Assembly: GCA_039621445.1 (NCBI GenBank) | Contig: CP154956.1 | Span: forward strand, 67,030,452 to 67,094,451 | Length of the DNA stretch: 64,000 bases | DNA from: Euglena gracilis | Lineage: Eukaryota > Euglenida > Euglenophyceae > Euglenales | Direction: 5' to 3' | Shown: positions 29,447 through 40,445 of the stretch, piece after piece | Layout: each line of letters starts with the position of its first letter | Numbering within the stretch: position 1 is the stretch's first letter | Position numbers and translations under genes: made by a program | The notes under the pieces: model-generated | What the model was told of the DNA's origin: nothing | The model's database searches: none | The model's input: only the letters and a program-made list of their open reading frames with translations

Positions 29447-29617
29447 TAGTGTTCGTTCGACCTCGTGAATGAATATCTCCCCTATTTGAACGGTAACCTT
29501 CACCCCCTCCCCCCTAAGTGGCCACCCTTCAGGCACCACGGGACCCCAAAACGGCCACTCTGGGGGAGGGGACACTTTGGAGGTTAGGCAGTACGGGGGG
29601 GGGGGGCTGCGGACCCC

Positions 29618-29960
29618 CGGTGAACTTCACCGGTGAACGTTCACGGGGGGGGGGTGCTTTCGGTGGTGAAATTCACCGGTGAACTTCACCGGTGAAGTTC
29701 ACCGTTTTGATGGTTGGGGGTGAAATTTTTATGGGTGAATTTTGCTCCTTTCCTCTCAAAATGGTCATTTTGAGGTTGATGTTTCATGGAATTTTATCGA
29801 AATTTCCGAAAACTTGCCCAAAAATGTCATTTTTGGCCATTTTGGTCAAAAAGTGCTCTCTTGGTGAACTTCACCGGTGAAGTTCACCGATGGGTTAGGC
29901 AGAGGGGGGGGGAGGGGGTCCGGGACCCCCCGGTGAACTTTCAAACGGTGAACTTCACCA
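29618..29960. repeat. GTGAACTTCACCGGTGAAGT palindrome cluster
   Basis: GGTGAACTTCACCGGTGAA(G/C) units occur at 29618-29645, 29665-29705, 29861-29890 and 29930-29960, within G-run DNA. Each is self-complementary. They could be binding sites or foldback termini; the sequence does not decide. Confidence 0.6.
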
Positions 29961-30090
29961 TAGGGGGGGAGGGGGGTCAAAATGACCAAAGTCTACTGCC
30001 TGATCTCCTTTGAGGGGGGGGGGGGATTTTTGGGCTTCGGCGCCTTCGGCGCCAAAAGAAAGTGGCCACTTTGAGGGGGGGGGTTACCTA

Positions 30091-30530
30091 AACCCCCCCC
30101 CAAAATAAGACCCGGGTCTTATTTTTGGGTCCGTTACTGGAAACCTCCAGGGGGGGTCTTATTTTTGGATTTTTCTTGACCAACCCGGGCCCGAAAAAAA
30201 CATCATTTTTCAGGTTCCCAAAAACACTAAAAATTTTCCTTCGGCGCTTCGCGCCATGTGTAAATTTGTGTAAGTTGACATTTAGCACGGTTTTTGCACT
30301 TCAAGAATCTGAAATTTTTTGAAATTTCATCATTTTTGTGTGTGAAATTTGGGTTGTTGGCAATTTCTCAGAGAAAATTTTCACCGTCCCCGGCGCTTCG
30401 CGCCGTCAGGGGGGGTCTTATTTATGGGGGGGGGTCTTATTTTTTGGATTTTTGCTCGATCGGCCCAGGGGGGGTCTTATTTTTTGGGCGGGGTCTTATT
30501 TTTGGGGGGGTCTTATTTTTGGGGGGGGTT
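30091..30530. mobile_element. Poly-C-ended MITE, GGTCTTATTTTTGG type, with TA duplication
   Basis: Left end AACCCCCCCCCAAAATAAGA, right end TCTTATTTTTGGGGGGGGTT, TA on both sides (30089-30090, 30531-30532). The core GGGGTCTTATTTTTGG recurs six or more times inside. No ORF. The 30540-30600 G-run tail belongs to the CCACTTTGGGG family. Confidence 0.7.
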
Positions 30531-32679
30531 TAATTTGCCATTTTTTTTGGCCACTCTGAGGGGGGGGACACTTTGAGGGGGGGGGTGAGGGTAATTGTGA
30601 AGAAAAATGTGAGACTTCTGTGGATGCCGAAGCCCGGTGTAGTGATACTCAACAGCCATTGAGGAACACCCTGGGCCATAACAGACAATGCCACCATGTT
30701 TGAATAGGGGGTTGGAATTCCAAGACTAACTGTGTGGGGAAAATAGAGCCCCCATGCGACTGGTAGTTAAAAGCCATGGGGTTGGGCCAATGACCCGACA
30801 CCGGGCACCGCGTGCTGGACGATTGAATCCTAATTTAAGTCACGCACTGCCGTTCTGTCTCTAAAGGCAACCTGAACCTTGGCTTCACCAACTCTGGTTA
30901 ACCCTCCCCCCAAATAATACCCCCCCCCCAATACCCCCCCCCCCTTGGGGTCCGACTTCAGCAACCGGGTTAATACCCCCCCTTTGATTTCGGGCCGAAG
31001 GCCTGGGTTTTGACCTGAAAATGTTGGCAAAAATCACAATCTCTAACAACAAATTACAAATAAAAATCGTTTTCTGGATCAGCTGACTTCTAAAAAAAAG
31101 GAAAATTTCATAAGAAAGCACAAAAAACGACCCCAAATGGGGTCAAAAGGCACCATTTTGGCTGCTACGGGACTTCGAAAATTTTCAAAACTTTTGGGGG
31201 GCTATTACCAGGGTGTAACGTAGAGCTGAGCTCTTGGCCCGGCCTGCCAGCAGCCCGGCGGCGCGGCCCGGTCCGGCCGGCGGCCCAGCCGGGCATGGGA
31301 GGAGGTTGAAAAACGCTCATTTTCGGTTCAAAAACAGGTTTTCCAGGTCCAGAAGGTCAAAAAACATCGTTTTGAGCAAAATTTTTTTTTCGATTTTTTT
31401 CGACTTTTTTCACCCGAAAATGACCCTAAGTCCAAAGGATTCGGGCCCAAAATGGGGGGGGAAAAGTGTACAAAACGGCCATCTGCGCCGAAAACGGCCG
31501 TATCTCGGGCTAGGCGGGGATTTGCGGGGAAATCAAAATACCGGTGGATTGGGCGGTCCAAGGGCTTCAAATTAGGTCTCCGGACATTTCCTTTGATTTG
31601 GCTTCATTTTGGAGATATTTTGAAAATTGACATTTTTTGGCCGAAATGGCAGAGTCCAAAGGGGGGGGGGGGCTCATCCAGGGGGGCGGGTAAATCCTAC
31701 CGAGTTTGGACCCCTTCGCGCGTGAATAACTCGGGCCTGGCGGGGAGTTGGGGGTCAAACCCAGGTGATTCGGAAACTAGAAATCCAGTCGCTCGCGACT
31801 GAAAAAAAAAATTCCGGGAACCGGGCCGGGATCATGGTGATAATCCGTCGGTTCTCCTGGTGGCCCCGACCCGGGGGGAGGGGGGGGGTCGAGGGGGGGG
31901 GTTTCGCCGGTGGTAAGCTTCGCTCTTACCCATAAAGGGATAAGAGCTCAGCGACCCCCCTCCTAATAGCACGGGTGCGCTTATGGCGGGGGGTGCGCTC
32001 CTATTTGGACCCTACCTGCGGGGGTTCACCAGCAGCCTTTTTCCAGCAAGCTCCTCAAATTTACCAGCTTTTGAGTTGACTCCCCTGGGGGGTTCATCAA
32101 GCAAAGCTTGCTGTGTGGGTTTACACCCACACAGCAAGCTTTAAGGGTATTTATTATGCCATAGAATTTTTTGTTGTGTTTCATTTTTACCCATATCCAG
32201 ATTCTCCAGGGAGGATATTTTTTACCTCAAATTTTTTTTTTCAAGTTTTGCTTTTTGCAAAGCCTGTAAACCCCCACCTCCCCATCCTGAAGGCCAATTC
32301 ACATGTCCATTCCAAGGATACAGGATTCCTTGAGGAATTTGGTGCCAGCAATGCAATTTTCCAAAATTCAACATCATCATTATATTCTGTTTAACGTTCT
32401 GTTGCAAAGTCCAAAGTATTTAAATTTCATCCGAGTCACCCCCAAGAGGGGGAGGGTTTCCTCTGTTTTCGGCGCAAAGTGCTGAAATTTTCGACCCCAA
32501 AAGTGGGACCCTGGGGTCCCAGTCTTAAAAAGAAATTTCCCCCAGCTCCACCAGGTGCAGGTGTAGTCTTAAAAGATTCCCCAACTCCAGGTGCAGGTGT
32601 AGGTGCAGGTGGCCATTCTATTGTTTCCATATCTCAACGTGACAGGATGCAGGGGATTTTTTGTGTTTTCTTGTCACAG

Positions 32680-32773
32680 GCATCCCTGGCACTTTCCCAG
32701 CCGATGCATATAATTGATGGAAAGCCGGTGGAGTGCAAAACTTGCCAGCCAAAAGTCCCTGACGTTCAGCAAG
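32680..32773 (+). CDS. Three-RRM RNA-binding protein, exon 9 (end of RRM3)
   Basis: The exon follows TTGTCACAG and ends CAAG/GTGTGG at 32773 in phase 1. It encodes ASLALSQPMHIIDGKPVECK, then TCQPKVPDVQQ. Joined to exon 8 this gives a full last helix and strand: SHSAE-ASLALSQPMHIIDGKPVECK, the same layout as HVVDGKQVDVK in RRM1 and HLIDGKMVDVK in RRM2. It shows the 10.2-kb interval to be an intron. Confidence 0.85.
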
Positions 32774-33291
32774 GTGTGGCACACACACAAATATCATGAG
32801 GCACAAGGGGATGGGTCGGTAATCGCTTGAAAACTCAGGTGTAAGAAGTGACATTTACAGCAATATTACACATCCGCATCATGCACCACATCAACAAAAT
32901 TTAATTAAATTATTATTATGTTAATTATTATGATGTTATTTTTGTTCTGGGGTCCCCCCTGGACAAGGCCGAAGGCCAAGTCAGTCAAAATAAACAATCA
33001 AAAAATTGCCCACAAAGTGATTTGTATGCCAAAAAAATTGGCATTCAATGAGGTCGAAGTGTCACCCCACACAGTTGGGGGGTGTTGTGGGGTCCTGTGG
33101 GGGCTGACCGAACGCCATCTCTCTGGGTCCGGGCTGAGCCCCCCCCCCCCCCCCCCCCCGGGCCCGGACTCCCCCCTGGGGGGGGGGGGTGCAGCTGAAG
33201 TCCCGGGGGGGGGGGGTATATTATTTGGGAGTATGCATTTGGGGAGTTTATGTGGGGAACATTTTAACCCCCCCACTTATAAGAAACACTT

Positions 33292-33400
33292 TAGCCTCCG
33301 CGGAGGCTGGTTACCTTGGAGCCTCCGCGGAGGCTGGTTACCTTGAGCCTCCGCGGAGGCTGGTTACTTTAGGCTCCACGGAGGCTCCTCGGAGGTAACC
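33292..33400. repeat. Palindromic 24-bp array (GCCTCCGCGGAGGC), block 1
   Basis: Four units of GCCTCCGCGGAGGCTGGTTA followed by CCTT or a variant, at about 24-27 bp spacing. GCCTCCGCGGAGGC is a perfect 14-bp palindrome. A second block is at 35226-35412. Confidence 0.75.
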
Positions 33401-34253
33401 ACTGTTGTACACAGATCATGTCTGGCACAGCACCGTGCACCCTGGCATTTCCTGCGGCACTTCTTAATTTGTACTTTACACCGTACACGTCCGCCAACAT
33501 TCTGTTTTGCTCGGATGCTTTGAAAGATTCTCCCTTCAGTTAGATTTACCTGGATTTGTCGTGAATGAGGCTCCGCAGAGGAAACCAATTTTGTACGCGG
33601 GCCACGTCTGAAAAGAAATTGGAAAATATATTTTACGGGTTGACGCCAATCTCCCTCCACATCCCTTCCCACTGCCCCCACACTAATGCCCAGATCAAGA
33701 GGAATTTTATTTTCATTTTTCTCCCCCATCTCCACAAAAAACATATTTCCCCCCCATTTTTGTCATACATCCCCTAAAATATTTCAATTTTGTTCAGATT
33801 CCAACACCGCCCACATCGCCACAAAAATCAAAACTTTTTCCCCCTCACACGCCCCCATTCCCCCATCCCCCCAAAGCCTTGTTCGTTGATGTGGTACAGA
33901 CCATTTATCTATTTGCCACAAAGACGCCATGTCCGCCTGATTTTGCTTTTCCCGTTTACCCGTTTGCTATTTACGCCACGTCTGCCAAATTTTGTCCACA
34001 CAAAAGGATGTTTTTTGGGGGAGCAGGGGAGGGGGGTGGGGGGTTTGGGGGGAGAGGGGAAGGGGGGTGGGGGGTTTGGGGGGAGAGGGGAAGGGGGGTG
34101 GAGGGCCAAATGGACATCACTTTGGATTTCACGTGACCTTTTTTTGCAACATCACATCCATACTGCCATGCAATTTTCCTACCACCTCTCCCCCACGCGA
34201 CTGTTGGTTCATTTCAGTGCAATCCAGGATTAAAAGTTGTGGCAAATGATTTA

Positions 34254-34627
34254 AACCCCCCCCAAATAATAAACCTCCCCCTGAGGACCGACTTCGGCCG
34301 CCCAAATAATAACCCCCTCCCCTCTGGCAGGTGTGAGGGCAAAGGAAAAAAGAGTCAAAAATTAGCAGAAATGTTGCAAAAAAAATCACAAATATGGATC
34401 AAATTGATGCAGAAAATATGCCAAAGAAGGCACCCAATTTTCAAAAAACCCCCAAAATGCCAAAAAAGTGACCATTGGAGTCTGTGGAGGGGTTTTCGGG
34501 TCGGTTTTTGACTTCGAAATTTTTGCCCAAATTATAAACCCCCCAAAATAATAACCCCCCCCTGGACCCCGATTTCGGGTGTCCAAATAATAGACCAGGG
34601 GGGTTTATTATTTGGGGGGGGGGGTTA
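34254..34627. mobile_element. Poly-C-ended TIR element, AAATAATAAACC type
   Basis: Left end AACCCCCCCCAAATAATAAA, right end TTTATTATTTGGGGGGGGGG. Interior copies of CCCAAATAATAA occur with GGACCGACTTCGG and CCCCGATTTCGGG. A TA precedes the left end; the right flank reads AG, so the duplication is not proven. A smaller relative lies at 35494-35602 (left AACCCCCCTCCCAAATAATA, with CGAAGTCGGGGTCC inside). Confidence 0.55.
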
Positions 34628-34639
34628 GGTACAATTCTG

Positions 34640-35165
34640 GCTGAATAAATTCATTTTCGATTTTGTTTAAGCTCTGTGTTGCCTCCCAAAGTCTGTTAAT
34701 TTTTTGTTCCGTCTGTTAGTCCGTGAATTAGTCCGTGAATTAGTCTGTGAATTTTTCTTCCCTCTGTGCAAATGGGCAGAAAAACGGAAAAATTCTGACA
34801 GTTTCGGAAGCGGATGATCTGCCACTGAGTGCAGTCACCGTGTTTGACATTGAAGACTGTTTCTCTTTCTAACACACAAAAAAACAGCGAAAAAACAAAA
34901 TTTACGTTCTGTTGTGTGTTCCAGCGGGATCACAATTTTAGGTACAATTCTGACCTCTGGATAATTTTGGTGTAATTCTGGCTGAATAAATCCATTTTTG
35001 GTTTCGTTTTAGGCTCTATGTTGCCACCCAAAGTCCGTGAATTTTTTGGCATCCTCTGGGCAAATGCGCAGATAATGGACCGGTTCTAGGTTCTGACAGG
35101 TTCAGAAGTGCATGATCCGTCATTGAGTGCAGTCGCCATATTTGACATTGAATAGCGTTTCTCTT
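34640..35165. repeat. Diverged tandem duplication (about 300 bp)
   Basis: TTCTGGCTGAATAAAT, GCTCT(G/A)TGTTGCC, CCCAAAGTC(T/C)GT, GCGCAGA/GGGCAGA and GTGCAGTCNCC then GTTTGACATTGAA appear in the same order in 34640-34870 and 34970-35165. No ORF spans either copy. Confidence 0.55.
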
Positions 35166-35225
35166 TATAACACAAAAAAGCAAAATTCCCGTTCATTTCC
35201 ATGATCACAAAACGCCCTGGCAAAA

Positions 35226-35412
35226 CTGGTTACCTAAGCCTCCGAGGAGGCTCCGCGGAGCCTCTTCCGCGGAGGCTGGTTACCTCGGAGCCTCCGTGGA
35301 GGCTGGTTACCTTGGAGCCTCCACGGAGGCTGGTTACCTTGGAGCCTCCGCGGAGGCTGGTTACCTCAGCCTCCGCGGAGGCTGGTTACCTTGAGCCTCC
35401 GCGGAGGCAACC
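35226..35412. repeat. Palindromic 24-bp array (GCCTCCGCGGAGGC), block 2
   Basis: About seven units, same consensus as 33292-33400. Substitutions in one palindrome arm are often matched in the other (GCCTCCACGGAGGC and GCCTCCGTGGAGGC versions occur), but not always. Confidence 0.75.
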
Positions 35413-37019
35413 AAAAAGTTAGGATTCCACTTTTGCGGTAGACCCGGGGGGTTTAAAGGGTTTTATTTTTTATGAAGGTAACAGTATTTTAAGTAAACCC
35501 CCCTCCCAAATAATAAACCTCCCTGGTTAATTATTTGGATATTATTATTTGGACACTCGAAGTCGGGGTCCAGGGGGGGGGTCATTATTTGGGTTAGAAA
35601 ATTTTGGTTTTCATCGACCCAGCCCAGCCCAGCCCCCCTCCAGCCCCAGACCCCCCCCTCCCCCCTATCCCCCCCGGGGGGGGGGGGTCCAGCCAGCAGC
35701 TCATTTCCAGCCAGCAGCTTTTTTGCCAGCCGGAGGCTGGACCCAGGGGGGGTCCTTAAGAAAACCCCTGAACAGGGGGATCCGCTCCGCATCCTGTGCC
35801 CTCACCAGACTACCGTTGCTAAAATTTAGGCCTCGCTGGAAGGCCAAGGGTTATTAAAATATGGACAAAATGCTTAACAAAAAAATGCCTCTTTTTAAAA
35901 TGACGGAAAAAGTGGCACATTTCTTGAGGAAAATGTTTGCCTTTGAACCCAAAAAAAGGAGGAATAATTGTAAATTTGGCTGGTTTTGTTCCGGCTGAGA
36001 TTTTCGTTGGGTTTCTCTGAATCCACCTGCGTTTTCAGGGTTGCCTAAATTGGACCCCCGCCCCCCCCCCCTCCAGCGGGAAGGATGGTCCAGCTGGTCA
36101 TTTTTTTCCTGTGTCAAGCAAAATGGCTGGCCAGTGGACCCCTCCCCAGGGTCCTTCAGCAATAGCCTGGGCCAGAAGCAAAATGAGGATTAATATAGGG
36201 TAACAACAGATGTGAGGTCCAATGGGGATTTTTCTCTCTCAGACAATTGCTTTCGGTGGGTGGGTTCATACTGGAAACCTTTTTCCAGTATGAAGTGGTT
36301 TTTGGCCCATCCACGGGCGCCTGAATGGAAATCGACTGACCTAAACAAATTCAGCCTGATTTCTGTTGAAGTCAGTAGAAATTCAAGACAGGCGTCGGGC
36401 CCAGAAAATAGGTTTTAACAATTTTGTCCAAACAGTGTCACTGTCCCTGTCCACTCACTGTATTTGGTCAAAATTTTCAAAATCAACAATCGGCAGAAAA
36501 AAAACGCCTCAACAACCACCTACCTCATCTCTGCGGAGCTTCCCATACAACCCTGACCCCAGGTGTTGCTTTTTATCTGTCCATGGGATTTTTTTCCGCT
36601 GTTGTGTATTTGGTGTTCTTCAAATTATTTGCACTTTTAAGGTTTATTTTCAAATTTTCATCAGAGCATGGGGGGGTCCCCCCACCCCCATCCCCTGGTT
36701 TCGGAAGGGGGGGTCCCCCCATCCCTCCTGTCCTCCTCCTCCTCTGCGGGGCAAAAAAAATCTTCGTGCTTCGCGCCGGGTGTGTATTTTGAGGCTCAAT
36801 ATGAAATTTTGGCAAAATGGCCAAAATTGGTCGAAACCCCCTAGTTTTGGAAGGGGGGGGGTCCCCCCCCCTCCGAGATTCCCATACAAGCCTGCCTGGG
36901 GTTCAGAAAATCGCCTGGCACTCTGAGTGACAATGGCATTCAGTTTCTATGTCATTTGAATTGTTCTTTTGGTGCCATTCTGCATTTCTTTTCTTGTGCT
37001 TGTTCGCCCTTTCACACAG

Positions 37020-37069
37020 GCTACGCTCCATACTCCACATGGCCCCAGCCAAGGCTCCACTCGGATTGA
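37020..37069 (+). CDS. Three-RRM RNA-binding protein, exon 10 (C-terminus)
   Basis: After the TTTCACACAG acceptor the frame set by exon 9 reads G-YAPYSTWPQPRLHSD and stops at TGA (37067-37069). The junction gives VPDVQQGYAPYSTWPQP, a tail composition common in hnRNP/Musashi-type proteins. The exon is short and its assignment rests on acceptor quality, phase and composition, so it is less certain than exons 6-9. With it the protein is 342 residues. Confidence 0.55.
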
Positions 37070-38845
37070 AAGTAACCGCCTCCAGCCCCCAAAACCCATT
37101 GGCTACCAAAGTGTGGCTGCCATTATTATTTGTTTATTTTGAGGTTTTTTTCAAATCCCTTTCAAAACGATGATTCACACAGGATGACACTTTCCTCACT
37201 TGGAGGGGACCAGGCTTCTTAATTGAAGACCCCCAACAGAGGCAGCCTGGTCCTCTGCCAAGCCAGAGGGGCCTGGCAGAGGCCGGGGGGGGGGGGGGGG
37301 GGGGGCTCTCAGGGATTATTTTGAAGGCAAAATTTTTTCAATATTTTAAGGCATTTTAAGGCTTTGTAAGTCATTTTACGGATTTTGAAGGCGCTGTTTT
37401 CCAGGACGATCAAAGGGCTGTCCCAGTATCGAACAAACGTTTTTGATTTTGCATGTAGTCCAAAATCAGAAAGTCAAAAAAACACAGTTTTTTGAGAGTA
37501 TGCTCCAGCGATGCCAGAAATCATTTTTCCCCAAAGTTGGCTTTTGTTGCCAAGGTTTTGCGCTTTTCATTTTTGCTTGGTTGGAGAAAATTCTGCCAGC
37601 CAAAATTTTTAGGCATTTTAAGGCATTTTGACCAAAAAAATTAAGGTACATCTCAAGGTATTTTAAGGTTTTTTGAAGCGCCTTAAAAAATATTGCCGGG
37701 GCCCCTGGCAGAGTCCAGGCGTTGGCCAGGGCCTACTCCCCCCCCCAGGATCTCTATTTGCCATGATGGTGCCATGAGGCAGCAGATGTTCGAGGCATGT
37801 GGTTGCCGAAGGATCTGTGGCCTGGCCCAGTTTTGATTTGTTTCCGACATATTTTGGAAACGTTGATTTTTTGACCAAAAAAAACAGCCAAAATGAGCCC
37901 CAGAAACGGTCCAAAGTTGGCCGAAAAGTGGCGGTAACTCGGGCTACACAAAGCTACACAGAGCTGGGGAAAATAAACAATGGATGTTATGGCATGCCAA
38001 GGGCTTCATTTTTTTCCTCCGGACATTTCCTTTGATTTTGTTTCAGTGTCGAGCAAATTTGAAAAAAAATGGATCTTTGACCAAAAATATTGCCAAAAAA
38101 CACCCCAAGATGGCCGTTTTGAACCACGAACACAGGCCAGGCGTCAGTGGCCGAAACGGCGTTTAGGGGGCAAATGAGGGCCTCCAGGGGCACATTTCGT
38201 CTAGAGAGAGAGAGATATGGCAGCCATTGGTTATACGGCCTGGGGGGGGGGTCGTATTACCAATCCAGGGTACACCACCTTTCAGAAGATCATCAGACGC
38301 GAAATTCTGCTGATTTCTGAAAATTTTCTCAAAATCCTGCAAAATATCGCAAAATACCACAAATTTGTATTGTGTTTCAGGTGTACTGCTGTTTTGTGCA
38401 AGGAAAGTGAAAAACTGGGTGCTGCTTTGGTAGCAAATGATCACGAATAATCACGAGTTATCACAAGAGTCACGAACCAAAATCAAGGGTTGTCAGCACG
38501 AATTTGTGTGAATCCCTGTTTGGGGTTGGGTGACCCCCTTAAACGGCCGGATTCGCATTTAAGCTTTTTTAAGTTTATTTGCGCATATACGCAAATTTCC
38601 GATTTTTTTTGATTCCGGCTGTGAAGGTCAGGGAGGTTTGAAAACACGCTGACGAGAGAGTGCAAAAAATGAACGAAATTCTGATTTTGGCAATGAGACC
38701 CCTGGGATTTTGGCCAAAAATGCAAACACCCAGGATGCACACCGCCGGCAGCTCCAGCTCACCCGGGGAAACAACAAAAAAGAGCAACAAGGGCAATAAA
38801 GGTCCCGTTCCTCGGCCGCCTTTTTGCAGGGGGGGGAGGAAATTA
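37070..38845. other. Intergenic DNA with dispersed repeats
   Basis: A 20+ G run near 37284-37306, inverted GGCAGAGG/CCTGGCAGAG segments around it, AAGGCATTTTAAGGC runs, and one copy of the ATCAAAGGAAATGTCC dispersed repeat (37800-38180). No coding exon is supported. Confidence 0.5.
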
Positions 38846-38849
38846 TGCG

Positions 38850-39100
38850 GTCCGCATTATTCCGCATTATTCCGCATTTTTCCGCATTTCCGCATTATTC
38901 CGCATTTTTCCGCATATTTTCCGCATTTTTTTTGTAAATTTTCCGCATTTTTCCGCATTTTCGCATTTGACCGCATTTTTTCCGCATTTTTCCGCATTTT
39001 CCCGCATTTTTCCGCATAATTTCCGCATTATCCCGCGTTTTCCGCATTTTTCCGCATAATTACCGCATTTTTTTGCATAATTTCCATATTTTTCAGCATA
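38850..39100. repeat. (CCGCATTTTT)n array, block 1
   Basis: More than twenty units of CCGCATTTTT or CCGCATTATT of 7-13 bp period. A same-orientation block is at 40446-40560, and inverse-orientation fragments (GGAAAAATGCGG) at 43745-43800. Related GCGCATTTTT runs occur at 46755-46810, 47325-47360 and 51365-51410. Confidence 0.75.
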
Positions 39101-39234
39101 ATTTCTGCATTTTTTTGTGAATTTTTTACGTTTCAGGTCAACTACAAGGTTCATTGTTTCCCCAATATGTTGAAGCACAAGTGCTCGTCTTTTCATCTCT
39201 CTGTTTTATGCATAATTTGTCTGCCTCTTCGCAG

Positions 39235-40400
39235 ATTGTTACTCTTTTTCTCCCCCCTCCACCACGGATGCTTCCTGACGAGGAGCCTGAGACTCCATTG
39301 GACACTTTTGAGGATGTGGAAGAAGAGATTGAGAATGGTGTGGTTGCCTGATGGTGGTGTGTGAGATTGTGTTTTTAATTTTCTTTCACAGCTGACGTCC
39401 CTAAGAAGCGCAAACGAGGCGGTGGGTGTGGAGGTGCAAAAGCAAAGTATTGTACGATGAAGCCAGAAGCACGTTTATCACAATACCCAGGTGTTCAATG
39501 TTATATTGCTCTTTTTTGCAATATCATTTTCTGCATCTCAGGTCAACCGTTCACAGTTCGCAAGCATGAGGGCACCGAGGAATTATTTCTTGCAGACGAG
39601 GCAAAGAAAATGTCGTGGAAGCCCAAGGAGTCAGAAAAGGGTAAGGAGAAATCCAAGGAGATCCCCCCGTTGTTGCATCGGGTTTCAAAGTCACAGGAAA
39701 CCCATGGGAAGGGCTTGTTATTGCGGCTGGTTTTCATTTCAGATCATGGGGAGCCTTTGGATATTTGGTTGAAACGTGCGCAGGCTGACCGTCCTGTAGC
39801 TTGTTATTTGTATGACTATTTGATGAACCTCAACCAAGCTTTTGCTCAATCACGTTGTTACAATGGTTTTTTTGGCATAATCCTTTTGAGCAATCGCTTT
39901 TCATCAAGGCACTGTGGGACAGCACAATTTCATCTGTGCAGTTTTCACCCCGCTTGGAAGAGCAACTGACCCTTCTTTCATCGTTCAGGACCCTTTTTTT
40001 TAAAAGGGTCCTAGTTCAGGTGCAAGCCCAGTTTCTGCGTGATATGTTCATCAGAGTTTTGAAATCGTTGCAGGACGGTTTGAATGTTCGCTTTGAGAAA
40101 AGCAAGGAACAAATTGAGTTTTACCGTCAATTTCGCGTGCTCAACCCAAATAATTTGCCTCTTATGTCATCAGCTCCCACAGGTTACTCAGCGTTGCGTT
40201 TGGACGGATGTGATGAAGATTTCATACAATATTTGCAATACACAAAAAGGGATATTGACGGCCCAGAGGAGTTAATTGAATGGTGGAAGACGCATCGGCC
40301 ATCTTTTTTTCGTGAACGTGTTTTGTTTCTGATTTCCACCCCGGTCGCCACTCGGCAATGGAAATCAAATAGCATCGGGACCCTGCATATTGTGAGGTAG
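39235..40400 (+). CDS. Small spliced gene, possibly hAT-transposase derived
   Basis: Start ATG 39268. Exons: 39235-39337, 39392-39490, 39542-39640, 39743-39865, then an open frame to TAG at 40400. Introns are 54, 51, 102 and about 43 nt, GT-AG. The product begins MLPDEEPETPLDTFEDVEEE, has a basic KKRKRGGG patch, KRAQADRPVACYLYDYLMNL and later FRVLNPNNLPLM and DGPEELIEWWKTHRPSFF. The last block resembles the start of the hAT C-terminal dimerisation domain (LEWWK...FP), but the SERxFS signature is not seen. After 39865 two models compete: intron 39866-39908 plus a 37-nt intron 39983-40019, or a frame shift into KALWDSTISSVQFSPRLEEQ. The 102-nt intron is itself open in frame. It could equally be an unrecognised host gene. 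Confidence 0.45.
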
Positions 40401-40445
40401 AAATATGTCTGTCCTCTCCATGTGACCTGGGACTCCACAGAATTT

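Larger units (their letters stand above)
22464..32679 (+). other. Giant intron (10,216 nt) splitting RRM3
   Basis: Donor GAG/GTGTGC at 22464 and acceptor TTGTCACAG ending at 32679, both canonical and phase 0. On joining, RRM3 reads without gap. Contents are listed separately. Parts with no named feature are 24.5-25.3 (diverged relatives of the 26.9-kb array), 26.2-26.9, 28.4-29.2 (GGTCACGGGG runs and a GGC(G/A)GCCGAGACGGTAA pair), 30.6-31.2 and 31.9-32.65 kb (short CCAGGTGCAGGTGTAG repeat at 32550-32610). Confidence 0.8.
32774..37019 (+). other. Giant intron (4,246 nt) before the last exon
   Basis: Donor AAG/GTGTGG at 32774, acceptor TTTCACACAG ending 37019. It contains the palindromic 24-bp arrays, a C-tract TIR element (34254-34627), a tandem duplication (34640-35165) and a 32-bp-array fragment (36315-36420). 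The 33.4-34.2 and 35.6-36.3 kb parts show C/G-rich low-complexity DNA without a recognised gene. Confidence 0.6.

Noticed and set aside
32265-32400. Possible exon PVNPHLPILKANSHVHSKDT after a GCAAAG acceptor
   Set aside because: It would fall inside RRM3 and break the domain; exon 8 joins exon 9 perfectly without it.
36424-36926. Long plus-strand ORFs near the end of giant intron 3
   Set aside because: Composition follows C runs and no domain is visible; overlapping open frames exist in several phases.
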